Shown here piece by piece: positions 17,150 to 26,911 of a stretch of DNA of 64,000 nt. Position numbers and translations under genes: made by a program. The DNA is from Natronorubrum bangense (GTDB lineage: Archaea > Halobacteriota > Halobacteria > Halobacteriales > Natrialbaceae). The notes below the pieces were generated by a model. The model did not search any database. It was not told the DNA's origin and was given only the letters and a program-made list of their open reading frames with translations. The stretch spans positions 2,542,001-2,606,000 of the forward strand of contig NZ_CP031305.1 in assembly GCF_004799645.1 (NCBI RefSeq), in the 5' to 3' direction. The first letter of the stretch is position 1, and each line of letters begins with the position of its first letter.

Positions 17150-19024
17150 ATGACGATTCGCTCAATTCCTGTTGCCGATCGTGTCACCGACGCCTTCTTC
17201 GCACTCGATACGGACTTTCGCTTTACTTATCTCAACGAGCGCGCCGAAACCCTGCTGAAACGCCCTCGTAAGGAGCTGATCGGCCGCGTGATGTGGGATG
17301 AGTTCCCACAGACTGTCGAAACTCAGTTCCCCGATGGGTTTCATCGCGCGATGGACGAGCAGATCACCGTCTCGTTCGAGGTGTACCACGCCCAACTCGA
17401 GACGTGGTTCGAGGCCCGCGCGTATCCGTCCGAAACCGGCCTCTCGGTCTACATGCGCGACGTCACCGAGCGAAAATCACAGGAGACGACGATCGCCCAG
17501 CACGCCGCCGTCGTCGAGGCGGTCTACGATGCGATCCTCACGCTTGATCGCAACCGCGAGCTCGTCACCGTCAACAGCGCCATCGAGGAACTTCTTGGCG
17601 CTGATCGTTCGGACCTCATCGGCGAACACGTCGAAACGCTGACCCAGCAAGCAGGGATCTCAGACGACGATGCCGTCGAAATCGGTCGTGCGATCACCGA
17701 CGTCGACGTCGGCAACGCCGACAGACGCCAGCTCGAGGTGGCGTTTACTGCTGCTGATGGGAGCGATCGAGTCGGCGAGTTTCGGTTCGTCCCGATCGAA
17801 GACGACCACGCGACCGTCGCGGCCGTTATCCGGGACGTCACTGACCGCCACGAGTACGAACGCGTCGTCACGTCGCTGCACGAAGTCACTCGGTGGCTTC
17901 TCGAGTCGGACGACCCCGAAGAGATCTGTGCAGTCGCCGTCCACGCCGGCAGCGACCTGCTCGATCTCCCGATCAGCGGCGTCTGGCTGCTCGACGACGA
18001 GCAGGGGTATCTCGATCCCGTTGCCGGAACCGCCGGCGCACACGACGAGTTCGGTGGGCTTCCGCGATTCTACCCCGGCGAGGGACTCGTCTGGGACGTT
18101 TTCGAAGGCGGCTCGGTGGAGCGCTTCGACGACCTCGAGTCGATTGCGGAGCTCTACAACCCTGAGACGACGCTTCGATCGGAGATCATCGCTCCCATCG
18201 GAACCCATGGTGTCCTCATGACTGGGGCGCTCGAGGCCAATCAGTTCGACGAGACCGACGTCGACCTCGTCTCGACGCTCGTCGAGAACACGCGCGCAGC
18301 GCTCGACCGAGCCAATCGTGAGCAGGTTCTTCGGAACCGAACAGCCGAACTCGAGCGTCAGACAGAACGGCTCGAGTCGGTTGCCGAGATCCTCTCAACC
18401 GACTTGAAACAGCAGCTGTCTACCGTCGCAAACGCACTCGAAGACGATGCCGACGAGTGGGAGTTCCCGCTCGCGGAGGATTCGGTCGAAACCACGCTCG
18501 ATCGCGCTGAACGGCTCGTCGACGACGTCCGCGAGTTCGCCCGAAACGCCTCGGCCGTCGGCCCTCGGTGTCGGATCGATCTCGAGGAAGCAATCGAGAG
18601 CGCACTCGAGCAGTCACAACTGGACAGCGCCCACATCGTCGTCGAACGGCCAGCAACGCTTCGGGCCGACGCAGACCGATTTTCCCACCTCCTCGAGACA
18701 GTGTTCGACGATGTGGCGGCTCGCGCCGACGGCGAGGTGACGATTCAGGTGGGGCTTCTTGGCGTCGACGAGACAGCGTGCTCCCGTGGTGTGTTCATAC
18801 GGGACGATGCGACCGAGATTCCGCCGGCGGCTCGTGAGCCACCGGCCGAGTCGACGACCGGAGGCGCAGTCAGTGCGCCAGCCAGTCCTATCGACGGGCT
18901 GGGGCTTACCCTTGCCAGAGCGATCGCCGAGGCCCACGACTGGACGTTGACCGTCGATACCGGCGAGAATGGTGAGACACGGTTCGAGATCCGTGACGTG
19001 ACGACCCTCGAAACGCAGTCCTGA
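17150..19024 (+). CDS. PAS-PAS-GAF sensor protein with degenerate histidine-kinase core
   Basis: 624 residues, soluble. PAS at about 8-108 ending 'YMRDVTERK', a second PAS at about 115-235 ending 'VIRDVTDRHEY', GAF at about 240-385, then a helical dimerisation-like region (395-470) and an ATPase-like region (475-615). In the H-box the expected His is Thr417 ('ILSTDLKQQL'), and the N-box position is Asp521 ('LLETVFDDVAARA') in place of Asn. Part of the glycine box survives ('GLGLTLARAIAE', 583-594). Autophosphorylation is therefore doubtful; it may be a sensor scaffold or pseudokinase. It converges with a response regulator 7 bp away. ATG 17150 gives the full first PAS. Confidence 0.85.
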   Translation: MTIRSIPVADRVTDAFFALDTDFRFTYLNERAETLLKRPRKELIGRVMWDEFPQTVETQFPDGFHRAMDEQITVSFEVYHAQLETWFEARAYPSETGLSVYMRDVTERKSQETTIAQHAAVVEAVYDAILTLDRNRELVTVNSAIEELLGADRSDLIGEHVETLTQQAGISDDDAVEIGRAITDVDVGNADRRQLEVAFTAADGSDRVGEFRFVPIEDDHATVAAVIRDVTDRHEYERVVTSLHEVTRWLLESDDPEEICAVAVHAGSDLLDLPISGVWLLDDEQGYLDPVAGTAGAHDEFGGLPRFYPGEGLVWDVFEGGSVERFDDLESIAELYNPETTLRSEIIAPIGTHGVLMTGALEANQFDETDVDLVSTLVENTRAALDRANREQVLRNRTAELERQTERLESVAEILSTDLKQQLSTVANALEDDADEWEFPLAEDSVETTLDRAERLVDDVREFARNASAVGPRCRIDLEEAIESALEQSQLDSAHIVVERPATLRADADRFSHLLETVFDDVAARADGEVTIQVGLLGVDETACSRGVFIRDDATEIPPAAREPPAESTTGGAVSAPASPIDGLGLTLARAIAEAHDWTLTVDTGENGETRFEIRDVTTLETQS

Positions 19025-19030
19025 ATCGTA

Positions 19031-19612
19031 CTACGGTGTGGGCTCGCACGTGAGGTCCTGATAGAGTCGCCGATAACAGCCCTGGTCGAACAGCTCCGTC
19101 ATCGTCTCCTCGACACGAACACGACACACTGCGAGTTGGTCCTGAAGACGCGCGTACTCGTCGCTCGATTTGCGTTCGGCAGCGGTTTTTTCCGCATCGA
19201 ACAGGGCCTTTGTCGAGGCGAGTGCGAAAAACTGCTGGAGCTGTTCGTCGTAACTCGAGCGCAACACCAGTTGCTCGACAATCCGGAGCAGTTCGTCTTT
19301 CGAGACTGGTTTGACGAGGTAGTCGTCGACCGCCGCCTCGATGATGTCGAACGTCGGTTCGACAGCGGTGATCATCGCAACACGACACTCGAGGTCGCGC
19401 TCTTGAAGCATCGTCAAAAGCGCCTCACCGGATAATCCGGGGATCCGTCGGTCGAAGAGAACGACGTCGATCGTCCCGTCGATTACAGCTCGCGCCGTTT
19501 CACCATCGGACGCCATCTCGACGTCGTACGTCTCCTCGAGCCAGGTCGTATACAGGCTCGCGAGGTCGGGTTCATTTTCGACGATCACGACGGACGTCGT
19601 ATCAACAGTCAT
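19031..19612 (-). CDS. HalX-type response regulator
   Basis: 193 residues. Receiver domain 1-115 with acidic Glu12/Glu14, phospho-acceptor Asp54 in 'DVVLFDRRIPGLSG', Thr82 and Lys101 ('YLVKPV'). The C-terminal 120-190 is a helical HalX domain ('YDEQLQQFFALASTKALFDAEK'-type), a haloarchaeal output module of unknown role with no DNA-binding domain. Convergent with and almost touching the degenerate sensor gene; the pair may act together although it is not co-directional. ATG 19612 is used; the longer frame adds an arginine-rich stretch unlike the family. Confidence 0.88.
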   Translation of the reverse strand: MTVDTTSVVIVENEPDLASLYTTWLEETYDVEMASDGETARAVIDGTIDVVLFDRRIPGLSGEALLTMLQERDLECRVAMITAVEPTFDIIEAAVDDYLVKPVSKDELLRIVEQLVLRSSYDEQLQQFFALASTKALFDAEKTAAERKSSDEYARLQDQLAVCRVRVEETMTELFDQGCYRRLYQDLTCEPTP

Positions 19613-19706
19613 TCTACAGTCATCCCCAAAGAGTAGTTCGTTTCCTGAATGTGACTGATAGTATATCAAAATACCGGGCATCGGAAATTGCCGATCCGAG
19701 CAGCGC

Positions 19707-21926
19707 TTACTCGAGGCCGTTTTCGATGGTCGAGCGGTGTTCGTCGACCGTCGCGGCGTCCGTCGTGATCGTCTCCGATCCAACGTCGATCGTCAACTCG
19801 CCGTCGTCGGTTGCCGTCCCGAGTTCGACGACCGGGGCGACGCCGTCGAACGCGTCTGTGACCGTTTCGGGCGACTCGGTCTGAATCAGGACTCGACCCG
19901 GCTGTTCGTGGAAGAGGACAGCCGATTCGTCTCCAGCGTCGGGGACGGGAAGCGAGACCTCGAGACCGGCTTTCTCGGTGACCATCTCGGCAAGCGAGAC
20001 GGCGAGCCCACCGTGGCTAACGTCGTGAACCGCAAGCGTCGACTCGTCGTTCGCCACGTCGGCGAGTGTCTCGACGACGGCTGCGGGGTCGGCCGGCAGT
20101 TCGGGGAACCCGTCACTGCCGTCGAACTGGGCGAGATACTCCGAGCCACCGAGCCGAAGGTCGCCGGCCTCGAGGCCGACGTCGCCGACGAGCAACAGCG
20201 TGCCTTCCGATTCGACCGACAGCGGCGGGGCGTCGTAGCCGTCTTTCGTCCCGACCATCGCCAGCGTCGGCGTCGGCGGGATCGGGCCGGCGACGGAGTC
20301 GTTGTACAGCGAGACGTTCCCGCCGACGACCGGAGCCGAGAGCGTCGAACACATGTCCGCGAGCCCGTCGACGGCGCCCTTGAAGCCACCGTACACATCG
20401 GGTTTCTCTGGGTTGCCGCCGTTGAGACAGTCGACTGCGGCAAGCGGTGTTGCGCCTTTGGCTGCGATGTTCGTCGCGTTCTCGAGGGCAATCGCTTTGG
20501 CACCTTCGTAGGGCGCGACGGCAGTCCAGTTCGGTGCCGCACCGGAGGAAATAGCCAGCCCTTGCCCGATCTCGCGGCTATCGCCGCTCGATTTATCCGC
20601 GGAGTGTGGCTCCGCGCTCGCTTCTCGGACGGCGATAATCGCCGCGTCGTCGCCCGGCCCAACGCTCGTGCGGACACCGACTTCGTGGTCGTACTGTCGG
20701 TAGACCCATCGTTTCGAGGCCGTGTTCGGACTCGAGACGACAGCGTCGAACGCCTCCTCGAGGTCGACTGCGGGCAGGTCGGTCTCGGGCTGGTCGACGG
20801 GTTCGCTCTCGAGGTCGTTCATTGGCGCGCCTTCGCCAAGGAAGTAGGCGTCGACGTCGACGACCGTCTCGCCCTCGAACGTGCAGGTGTAGTTCTCTTC
20901 GGTGACCTCACCGATAACCGAACAGCCGAGGTCGAAGCGTTCGGCGATCTCGCGGACACGATCGACGTTGTCGGGGTTGACCTCGTAACACATCCGCTCT
21001 TGAGATTCGGCCAGCAGGATCTCTAAGGCGTTCATGTTCGGCTCACGCTGGTGGACGCGCTCGAGTTCGATGTGTGCGCCGAGGCCGCCTTTGGCGACCA
21101 GTTCGCTCGAGGCACCGCCGAGGCCGGCGGCACCGAGGTCGCGTGCGGATTCGATTAGCTGCTCTTCGACGAGCTGTTCGTTGGCCTCGATCAGCAGCTT
21201 CTCGGCGTAGGGGTCGCCGACCTGGACAGCCGGTCGATCCTCGGTTTCGGCGTCCTCCGCTAAGTCCTCGCTGGCGAAACTCGCACCGCCAAGGCCGTCA
21301 CGACCGGTGCCGTTGCCGACGAGCACCAGCTTGTTGCCGGGCTCTTGAGCGACGGCGGTGACGAGGCGTTCCTCGTCAGTGAGGCCGACACAGGCGACGT
21401 TTACGAGCGGATTGCCCTCGTAGTCGGGGTGGAAATCGACGCTGCCCGCGACCGTGGGGACGCCGATACAGTTGCCGTAGTGGCTGATCCCTTCGACAAC
21501 GCCTTCAAAGAGGTACTTCGAGTGTTCGTCGTCGAACTCGCCGAAGTACAGCGAGTCCGCGAGCGCGATCGGATAGGCACCCATCGAGAGGGTGTCCCGG
21601 ACGATCCCGCCGACACCCGTCGCGGCCCCATCGAACGGATCGACGTAGGAAGGGTGGTTGTGGCTCTCGATCCCCATCGTGATGTAGGTGCTCGAGCCGT
21701 CCTCGTCCTCGTCCTCGTTTCCGGGCAAGGCAACGACCGCCGCGTCGTCACCCGGCCCGATGACGACCTGGTCGCCCTCGCTGTCGAACGCGGAGAGCAG
21801 CGGTCTCGAGGAGCGGTACGCGCAGTGTTCACTCCAGAGGTTCTCGAACAGCGCCGCCTCTGCCGGCGTCGGCTCTCGCCCCAGCTCAGAAACGACGAGC
21901 TTGTGGTCCGAATCGGCAAGACTCAT
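19707..21926 (-). CDS. purL: Phosphoribosylformylglycinamidine synthase, large subunit PurL
   Basis: 739 residues, matching the small archaeal/Bacillus type that works with separate PurQ and PurS. Visible marks: '[11 protein letters not shown]' near residue 30, '[21 protein letters not shown]' region near 90-110 (ATP and FGAR binding), '[15 protein letters not shown]', and '[14 protein letters not shown]' near the C-terminus. It converts FGAR to FGAM in purine synthesis. purQ and purS are not in this window. Odd: a short Ser/Asp-rich insertion around residues 436-448 is encoded by a palindromic repeat (see the repeat at 20598-20616). Confidence 0.96.
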   Translation of the reverse strand: MSLADSDHKLVVSELGREPTPAEAALFENLWSEHCAYRSSRPLLSAFDSEGDQVVIGPGDDAAVVALPGNEDEDEDGSSTYITMGIESHNHPSYVDPFDGAATGVGGIVRDTLSMGAYPIALADSLYFGEFDDEHSKYLFEGVVEGISHYGNCIGVPTVAGSVDFHPDYEGNPLVNVACVGLTDEERLVTAVAQEPGNKLVLVGNGTGRDGLGGASFASEDLAEDAETEDRPAVQVGDPYAEKLLIEANEQLVEEQLIESARDLGAAGLGGASSELVAKGGLGAHIELERVHQREPNMNALEILLAESQERMCYEVNPDNVDRVREIAERFDLGCSVIGEVTEENYTCTFEGETVVDVDAYFLGEGAPMNDLESEPVDQPETDLPAVDLEEAFDAVVSSPNTASKRWVYRQYDHEVGVRTSVGPGDDAAIIAVREASAEPHSADKSSGDSREIGQGLAISSGAAPNWTAVAPYEGAKAIALENATNIAAKGATPLAAVDCLNGGNPEKPDVYGGFKGAVDGLADMCSTLSAPVVGGNVSLYNDSVAGPIPPTPTLAMVGTKDGYDAPPLSVESEGTLLLVGDVGLEAGDLRLGGSEYLAQFDGSDGFPELPADPAAVVETLADVANDESTLAVHDVSHGGLAVSLAEMVTEKAGLEVSLPVPDAGDESAVLFHEQPGRVLIQTESPETVTDAFDGVAPVVELGTATDDGELTIDVGSETITTDAATVDEHRSTIENGLE
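20598..20630. repeat. Palindromic dispersed repeat inside purL
   Basis: An inverted repeat (cgcggag, 5-nt loop, ctccgcg) at 20598-20616 inside the purL reading frame. The stretch 20606-20630 matches 33590-33614 with two differences in 25 bases. In PurL it codes for a low-complexity loop. Confidence 0.55.
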
Positions 21927-21967
21927 TCATGTCGGTGATGGAAGTCGGGTAGTAAAGGGGTTTCTAT

Positions 21968-21983
21968 ATACACGTTCGTGTAT
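21968..21983. promoter_or_regulatory. Inverted repeat over the purL TATA box
   Basis: Arms atacacg and cgtgtat with a 2-nt spacer. On the minus strand it runs directly into the tatatag TATA element about 40 nt before the purL ATG, a position suited to an operator. Which protein binds it is unknown. Confidence 0.45.
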
Positions 21984-22235
21984 CGTTTCTGCAACTGTGA
22001 GTGGTGTGCAGTAGCAAGCCATTGCTCACACGTCGCTCGTGAGTAAGTCGGTCAACTGTCTCGAGGCCGACGACTGCCAGTACGAACCGCTGTGGACCAC
22101 CTGGAAAACAATTGGCGACGAAACCAGTGGTGTCAACTCGCGTTCGCTCGGCGCAGACGGTCTGTGGTCACTGTCTCCCGGCACACCCGCGACCCGCCAT
22201 GCGGGTGCACCAGAACTGACCGACAGTACTCCGTC
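21984..22235. other. Gap upstream of the purL promoter
   Basis: Together with the promoter segment this is a 309-bp non-coding stretch between purL and the 3' end of the HxlR-type gene. No credible gene; a plus-strand frame of about 98 codons has no homology signs. Confidence 0.3.
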
Positions 22236-22583
22236 TCAGTGCTCGAGTTCGGCGTCCTCGAGCCACGAGCCAGCCCAGCACTCGATTTCGTCAAAAACCG
22301 GCTCTAAGGACTCTCCTTTCGCGGTCAGGCTGTAGTAGGTGGCGATCGGGGCGTCTTCCTCGATGCGACGTTCGACGAACCCCATCTCCCCGAGATCGTC
22401 GAGCACGCGCGAAAGCGTGCGTGCGTTCGCCCCAGTCGAGCGCTTGAGTTCGTTAAATCGCTGCTCGCCAGCCAGCAGTTCGTGGAGGACGGCAAGTCGC
22501 CACTGTGAACCGATCTGCTCGAGCGATTCGATGACGGGACAGGCGGCGTTCTCGTCGCGGGGTTCAGTTTGTGGAGAGGACAT
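22236..22583 (-). CDS. HxlR-family winged-helix transcriptional regulator
   Basis: 115 residues. Typical HxlR pattern: Cys15 in 'ACPVIESLEQIGSQWRLAVLHELL', then 'RFNELKRSTGANARTLSRVLDDLGEMGFVERR' covering the recognition helix and wing, and 'YYSLTAKGESL'. The conserved N-terminal Cys often senses redox or electrophiles in this family. It stands alone between purL and a SRPBCC-like gene. Confidence 0.92.
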   Translation of the reverse strand: MSSPQTEPRDENAACPVIESLEQIGSQWRLAVLHELLAGEQRFNELKRSTGANARTLSRVLDDLGEMGFVERRIEEDAPIATYYSLTAKGESLEPVFDEIECWAGSWLEDAELEH

Positions 22584-22678
22584 TGAGACGTTCTATCGTG
22601 ACTACGTCGTGGCCGTCTTTAGTGGTTCGGGTCCGAACCAGCTAACACGGCGTTAGCAGGACACACGGGAAGGCGCGT

Positions 22679-23092
22679 TCAGTCGGCGTCGAGGACTGAC
22701 TCGAGTCTCTCGAGTGCCCGAAGCGAGATCGGCGCGGAGCCGACAGCGTGCACCGGGAGTTCGAAGATGACTCGACATCGATCCGCAGTGAGTGCTTCGA
22801 CCCGGTGGGTCGCGGCAGGAACACCAGCGACACACCAACTCCATCGACGATCCGAATCCGAGTAGTCGGTGATCCGAAATGGGACCCACACGCCGGACAC
22901 CAGCACGTGGCCAGTCGTCCCGAGTTGTATCCGACGCTCAGTCGCCTCGACACCGGTTACGAGCGGTGCCCAGTCTGGCCATCGAGCGGTGTCGACGAGG
23001 AGATCCCAGGCGTCAGCTGCGGGGACAGAAAGCACGTGTGATGCCTCGAGACGGCGACCGTCCCGCGTGTGTGCGGTCTGGAGGCGAGTCAT
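22679..23092 (-). CDS. SRPBCC/polyketide-cyclase-like lipid-binding fold protein
   Basis: 137 residues. 'LEASHVLSVPAADAWDLLVDTARWPDWAPLVTGVE' is the classic START/SRPBCC opening, with a long C-terminal helix ('SLRALERLESVLDAD'). These bind hydrophobic ligands or act in aromatic metabolism; the ligand cannot be inferred. ATG 23092 starts where the fold starts; the longer frame to 23395 runs antisense through the neighbouring reductase. Confidence 0.8.
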   Translation of the reverse strand: MTRLQTAHTRDGRRLEASHVLSVPAADAWDLLVDTARWPDWAPLVTGVEATERRIQLGTTGHVLVSGVWVPFRITDYSDSDRRWSWCVAGVPAATHRVEALTADRCRVIFELPVHAVGSAPISLRALERLESVLDAD

Positions 23093-23222
23093 GTGTACCG
23101 ACTGGTACGTCGGCCGTGGACATGGAGGTTTGCACCGCCACGGATACTGTCTCGTCTGGCGGCCCGCTCGTCGACGCGTCCACGACGCATACTGTTTTTT
23201 GACCGGCGCGCATCCGTCCGGT

Positions 23223-24197
23223 ATGGAGTATACGACACTCGGTTCGACCGGGATGGAAGTCAGCCGGCTCTGTCTTGGCTGTATGAGCTTTGGCTCGAGT
23301 GACTGGCGCGGGTGGGTGTTAGAAGACGAGGAGAGCAAAGCCATCATCGAGCGGGCGATCGATCTCGGAATCAACTTCTTCGATACGGCGAACATGTACT
23401 CGAAAGGCGAGTCCGAGCGGATTCTCGGCGAGGCACTCGAGGGCTACCGCGAGCAGTCGGTCGTCGCGACGAAAGGCTACTTCCAGATGCGCGAGGACGA
23501 CCCAAACTCGGGCGGACTCTCCCGAAAGGCGATCGAACAGGAACTCGACGCCAGCCGCGATCGGTTAGGGATGGATACCATCGATCTCTACCAGATCCAT
23601 CGCTGGGACGACGACACGCCGATCGAGACAACGCTTCGGGCGCTCGACGACGCTGTTCGGCGGGGCCACGTTCGCTACATCGGTGCCTCGTCGATGTGGG
23701 CCCACCAGTTCGCCGACTCGCTTTATACGAGCGACCGGCTGGGACTCGAGCGATTCGTCACGATGCAAAACCACTACAACCTCGTCTACCGGGAGGAAGA
23801 ACGCGAGATGTTACCGTTCTGTGAAAACGAAGACATCGGCGTCATGCCGTGGTCGCCACTGGCGCGTGGCTATCTCACCCGGCCGCACGCGAAGATCGAC
23901 GCGACAAAACGCGGCGAGACGGAAGAACACATGTACGACCACCCCTACCGCGATGGCGGCGGCCAAGAGATCAACGAACGTGTCGCCGAAATCGCCGCTG
24001 ATAAGGGCGTAACGATGGCCCAGATCTCGCTTTCGTGGCTGTTGCACAAAGAGTGGGTCGACGCACCCATCATCGGCACGACGAGCATCGAACATCTCGA
24101 GCAGGCCGTCGACGCCCTCGAACTCTCGCTGTCGTCGTCGGAGATTGCCTACCTCGAGGAGCCCTACGAGCCGGTGGCGGTTTCTGGCCACGACTGA
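23223..24197 (+). CDS. Aldo/keto reductase
   Basis: 324 residues, TIM barrel. The catalytic tetrad is visible: Asp54 and Tyr59 in 'NFFDTANMYSKGESE', Lys84 in 'VVATKG', His126 in 'LYQIHRWD'. The NADPH site 'PIIGTTSIEHLEQ' is near the C-terminus. It reduces aldehydes or ketones; substrate open. It is divergent from the SRPBCC gene. ATG 23223 with a clean family N-terminus ('MEYTTLGSTGMEVSRLCLG'). Confidence 0.93.
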   Translation: MEYTTLGSTGMEVSRLCLGCMSFGSSDWRGWVLEDEESKAIIERAIDLGINFFDTANMYSKGESERILGEALEGYREQSVVATKGYFQMREDDPNSGGLSRKAIEQELDASRDRLGMDTIDLYQIHRWDDDTPIETTLRALDDAVRRGHVRYIGASSMWAHQFADSLYTSDRLGLERFVTMQNHYNLVYREEEREMLPFCENEDIGVMPWSPLARGYLTRPHAKIDATKRGETEEHMYDHPYRDGGGQEINERVAEIAADKGVTMAQISLSWLLHKEWVDAPIIGTTSIEHLEQAVDALELSLSSSEIAYLEEPYEPVAVSGHD

Positions 24198-24518
24198 GAC
24201 GGACTACTGTCGGCAGTGACCACCGATCACCGACTTTGCCGCTGGTGATCGGGACAGCACACCGTATGACTGACCCGCTTCTCGAGGACAGGATCTCCAT
24301 TGAAAACGGAAATCCGAAACGCGTGCTCGAGTGACGACACTGCTTCGGGTTTTCCGATGTGATATTTGTCATCGGTAAACTGATTCTGGTTACACGGACC
24401 CAGCATATTGGGAAAGAGTAATTAGAGTTCGTTACAACAGGTCGACCAGCGACGACCGGATCCGCCGTCCACGCAACCGAGACGTCAGGCGTCCGGTCAG
24501 CGAAGCCACCCCAGCATA
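24198..24518. other. Region upstream of the TFB gene
   Basis: 321 bp. A 22-codon ATG frame starts at 24267 but has no support. The AT-rich parts around 24358-24425 ('gatatttgtcatcgg', 'agtaattagag') probably hold the TFB promoter. Confidence 0.3.
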
Positions 24519-25517
24519 ATGCCACACACGAAATTCGATTCGACATCGTCGACCGCAGAGGGAACGAAAGCGCAGTCCGCGAGCGAGGGAACTGATCAGT
24601 CTACCGAGACAACCACGACCTGCCCCGAGTGCGACGGCCGACTGATCGTCCGGGACGATCAGACACACTGTGAGGACTGTGGTCTCGTCGTCGACGAGGA
24701 CCGCATCGACCACGGCCCGGAGTGGCGTGCGTTCAACGCCACTGAGAAGAACGAAAAGTCCCGGGTTGGTGCACCGACGACGAACATGCTGCACGATCGC
24801 GGTCTGTCGACGACGATCGACTGGCAGAACAAAGACGGCTACGGGAGCACCCTCTCCGCCCGAAAGCGACAGCAGTTTCAGCGGCTCCGAACCTGGGACG
24901 AACGGTTCCGCACGCGTGATGCCACCGAACGGAACCTGAAACACGCCCTCGGTGAGATCGACCGGATGGGCTCGGCACTCGGGATCCCGGACGCCACCTT
25001 AGAAACCGCGAGCGTCATCTATCGCCGCGCACTCGAGGAAAACCTGTTACCCGGCCGATCGATCGAAGGGATGGCGACAGCCGCGCTGAACGCTGCCGTT
25101 CGACAGACGGGCGTCCCGCGGTCGATCGACGAACTCGCAACCGTCAGCCGGATCGACTACCTCGAGGCAGCCCGCGCGTACCGATATCTCGTCAGAGAAC
25201 TCGAACTCCCAATGGCACCGCCGGACCCGCTCGAGTATCTCCCGCGGTACGCGTCGGCGCTCGAGATCACAGCCGAGACGGAACGGCGCGCCCATGATCT
25301 CCTCGAAGGCGGAATGGAGGCAGGGCTCCACAGTGGGAAACATCCCGTTGGTCTCGCCGCTGCTGCGATCTATGCGGGGAGCCGACTGACAGGGGAAACG
25401 CTCACACAAGACGACGTCTCGGATGCGATCGACGTCAGCAAGGTGACGATCCGGAACCGCTACCAGGAACTGCTCGAACACGAGATCACGACGTCCGACT
25501 CCACTGCTGCGGACTGA
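24519..25517 (+). CDS. tfb: Transcription initiation factor TFB
   Basis: 332 residues. N-terminal zinc ribbon with Cys35, Cys38, Cys51 and Cys54 ('CPECDG'...'CEDCG'), B-finger/linker region with 'GPEWRAFNATEKNEKSRVG' and 'STTIDWQNKDGYGS', then two cyclin-like repeats (about 128-220 and 235-325) ending in an HTH ('LTQDDVSDAIDVSKVTIRNRYQEL') that reads the BRE. It recruits RNA polymerase to TATA/TBP. Haloarchaea carry several TFBs; the divergent Ser/Thr-rich N-terminus marks this as one paralogue, exact number unknown. Confidence 0.96.
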   Translation: MPHTKFDSTSSTAEGTKAQSASEGTDQSTETTTTCPECDGRLIVRDDQTHCEDCGLVVDEDRIDHGPEWRAFNATEKNEKSRVGAPTTNMLHDRGLSTTIDWQNKDGYGSTLSARKRQQFQRLRTWDERFRTRDATERNLKHALGEIDRMGSALGIPDATLETASVIYRRALEENLLPGRSIEGMATAALNAAVRQTGVPRSIDELATVSRIDYLEAARAYRYLVRELELPMAPPDPLEYLPRYASALEITAETERRAHDLLEGGMEAGLHSGKHPVGLAAAAIYAGSRLTGETLTQDDVSDAIDVSKVTIRNRYQELLEHEITTSDSTAAD

Positions 25518-25724
25518 TGCGACAGCAGCCACAAACGTGTCGCTCGCAGATCACGGGCCGTCGGTCCACAACCACCGACTGGGCCCACAAGAGCTGAGGC
25601 GGTTTGCCACCCCGAACAGCACACCGTAACGAACGAGTCGGCGTGAGCGAGACGGCCCTCGAGACGCGCCCACGCGTAGTTCGCAGTGTTTTGGAAAACG
25701 CGGCCGCACGCGCGCTCGTGCTGA

Positions 25725-26264
25725 TCAGGAAAACCGAGAGGCGATATCCGCTTCGGTGATGATACCGACCGTTTCGCCGGCTTCAGTGATCATCACGGCC
25801 TTGTAGTGCTCGAGCAGATTACTGATCTCGTCCAGGGTCGCATCTTTCGAGACCGTCGGAAAGCTTTCGCTCATGTGTTCTTCGATGGACTCGTCTCGCA
25901 CTTCGGAGTCGAGATGGACGAGGTCGCTCTGGCTGATCGAGCCGACGGGGATCCCATCCTGAATCACGGCCAGCTGCGAGTAGGCTTCCTCTTCCATCTT
26001 TCGGGCGGCTTCCTTGACGGGGTCGTCGGGCGAGACGTTGACGACGGCTTCGTTCATCAGGTCGTCAGCGCGGACGACGTCGCTCTCGGCTTTCTCGAGT
26101 GCGTTGACGATTCGACGAAGCGTCGAGAGTCGCGGGTCAACGTCTCCGCCTTCGATCCGGGCGATCAACGGCTGTGAGACGTCGGCCTTGTCCGCAAGTT
26201 CACTCTGGGTGAGCCCGAGTTCGGTTCGGCGCTGGCGGAGATCCGCGGACGTCGGGAGTTCCAT
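25725..26264 (-). CDS. HTH-CBS domain transcriptional regulator
   Basis: 179 residues. A lambda-repressor-like HTH at 5-55 ('LGLTQSELADKADVSQPLIARIEGG') followed by a tandem CBS pair at about 62-118 and 125-179 ('VGIITEADIASRFS'). Archaeal HTH-CBS proteins are thought to sense adenine nucleotides or similar ligands. The start ATG 26264 is set by the HTH. It lies just upstream of the convergent end of a UPF0212 gene on the same strand, about 98 bp apart. Confidence 0.9.
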   Translation of the reverse strand: MELPTSADLRQRRTELGLTQSELADKADVSQPLIARIEGGDVDPRLSTLRRIVNALEKAESDVVRADDLMNEAVVNVSPDDPVKEAARKMEEEAYSQLAVIQDGIPVGSISQSDLVHLDSEVRDESIEEHMSESFPTVSKDATLDEISNLLEHYKAVMITEAGETVGIITEADIASRFS

Positions 26265-26361
26265 ACGGTTGGATAACTGCGGGTTATAGAAAATCCTTTG
26301 GGTCAGACCCAAATTCGCTGCCGTCCGCGACACGCGGGCGTGCGTGCCTGCGATGGAACAC

Positions 26362-26715
26362 TCAGTCTTCGTCGGGAACTTCGATAACCTCGACGACCGA
26401 CAGCGGAACGTCCCGCAGTGCGCCGCCGACTTCGCTCTTTGCGATCCGAGAGGCGTGCTCCTCACCATCGGCGTTGAAGACCTCCATCTCGAGGCCAAGT
26501 CCGACGAGTGCGGTGTCGGCCGCAATAAACGCCGAGTCGAATGGCTCGCCACAGGCCGGACAGCCTGTCGCACCGACCTCGACTTCGACGTAGTCCATAT
26601 CTTCGCTGTTGAGTCGTTTCCCGGCTTCGCTGACGGCGACGCCGATCGCGTCGTCGATCTGCTCGACGTCACGAACCAGCCATGCCGCTTCCATCGCGAC
26701 GATGTAATTGGTCAT
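26362..26715 (-). CDS. UPF0212 (DUF555) family protein
   Basis: 117 residues. Opening 'NYIVAMEAAWLVRDVEQIDDAIGVAVSEAGKRL' and a CPAC pair with 'GEPFDSAFIAADTALVGL' match the archaeal UPF0212 family from memory. The single CxxC suggests metal or redox function, unproven. Start ATG 26715 corresponds to the family start. It shares orientation with the HTH-CBS gene downstream and may be co-transcribed with it. Confidence 0.85.
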   Translation of the reverse strand: MTNYIVAMEAAWLVRDVEQIDDAIGVAVSEAGKRLNSEDMDYVEVEVGATGCPACGEPFDSAFIAADTALVGLGLEMEVFNADGEEHASRIAKSEVGGALRDVPLSVVEVIEVPDED

Positions 26716-26911
26716 ATGTCGTCGTCGGCCCGGGGGACCACCTGTCTTGCGATTCGTCTCGAGCAGCGATTCCACTCCACGCTGGCGATGCCGTTACTGT
26801 CGTGTGTCGAGTCCATCGACAGCCGACGCTGAAAGCCGGCACCGACGTGAACGAGCACAGTGTGCCATTCGAGTTCGACGCGCTCGCGGTGCGCACGTGA
26901 GCCGGATAATG

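Noticed and set aside
19737-21026. 429-codon plus-strand frame inside purL
   Set aside because: Mirror frame of purL with no motifs.
24267-24335. 22-codon frame as a gene
   Set aside because: Too short, no promoter or homology evidence.
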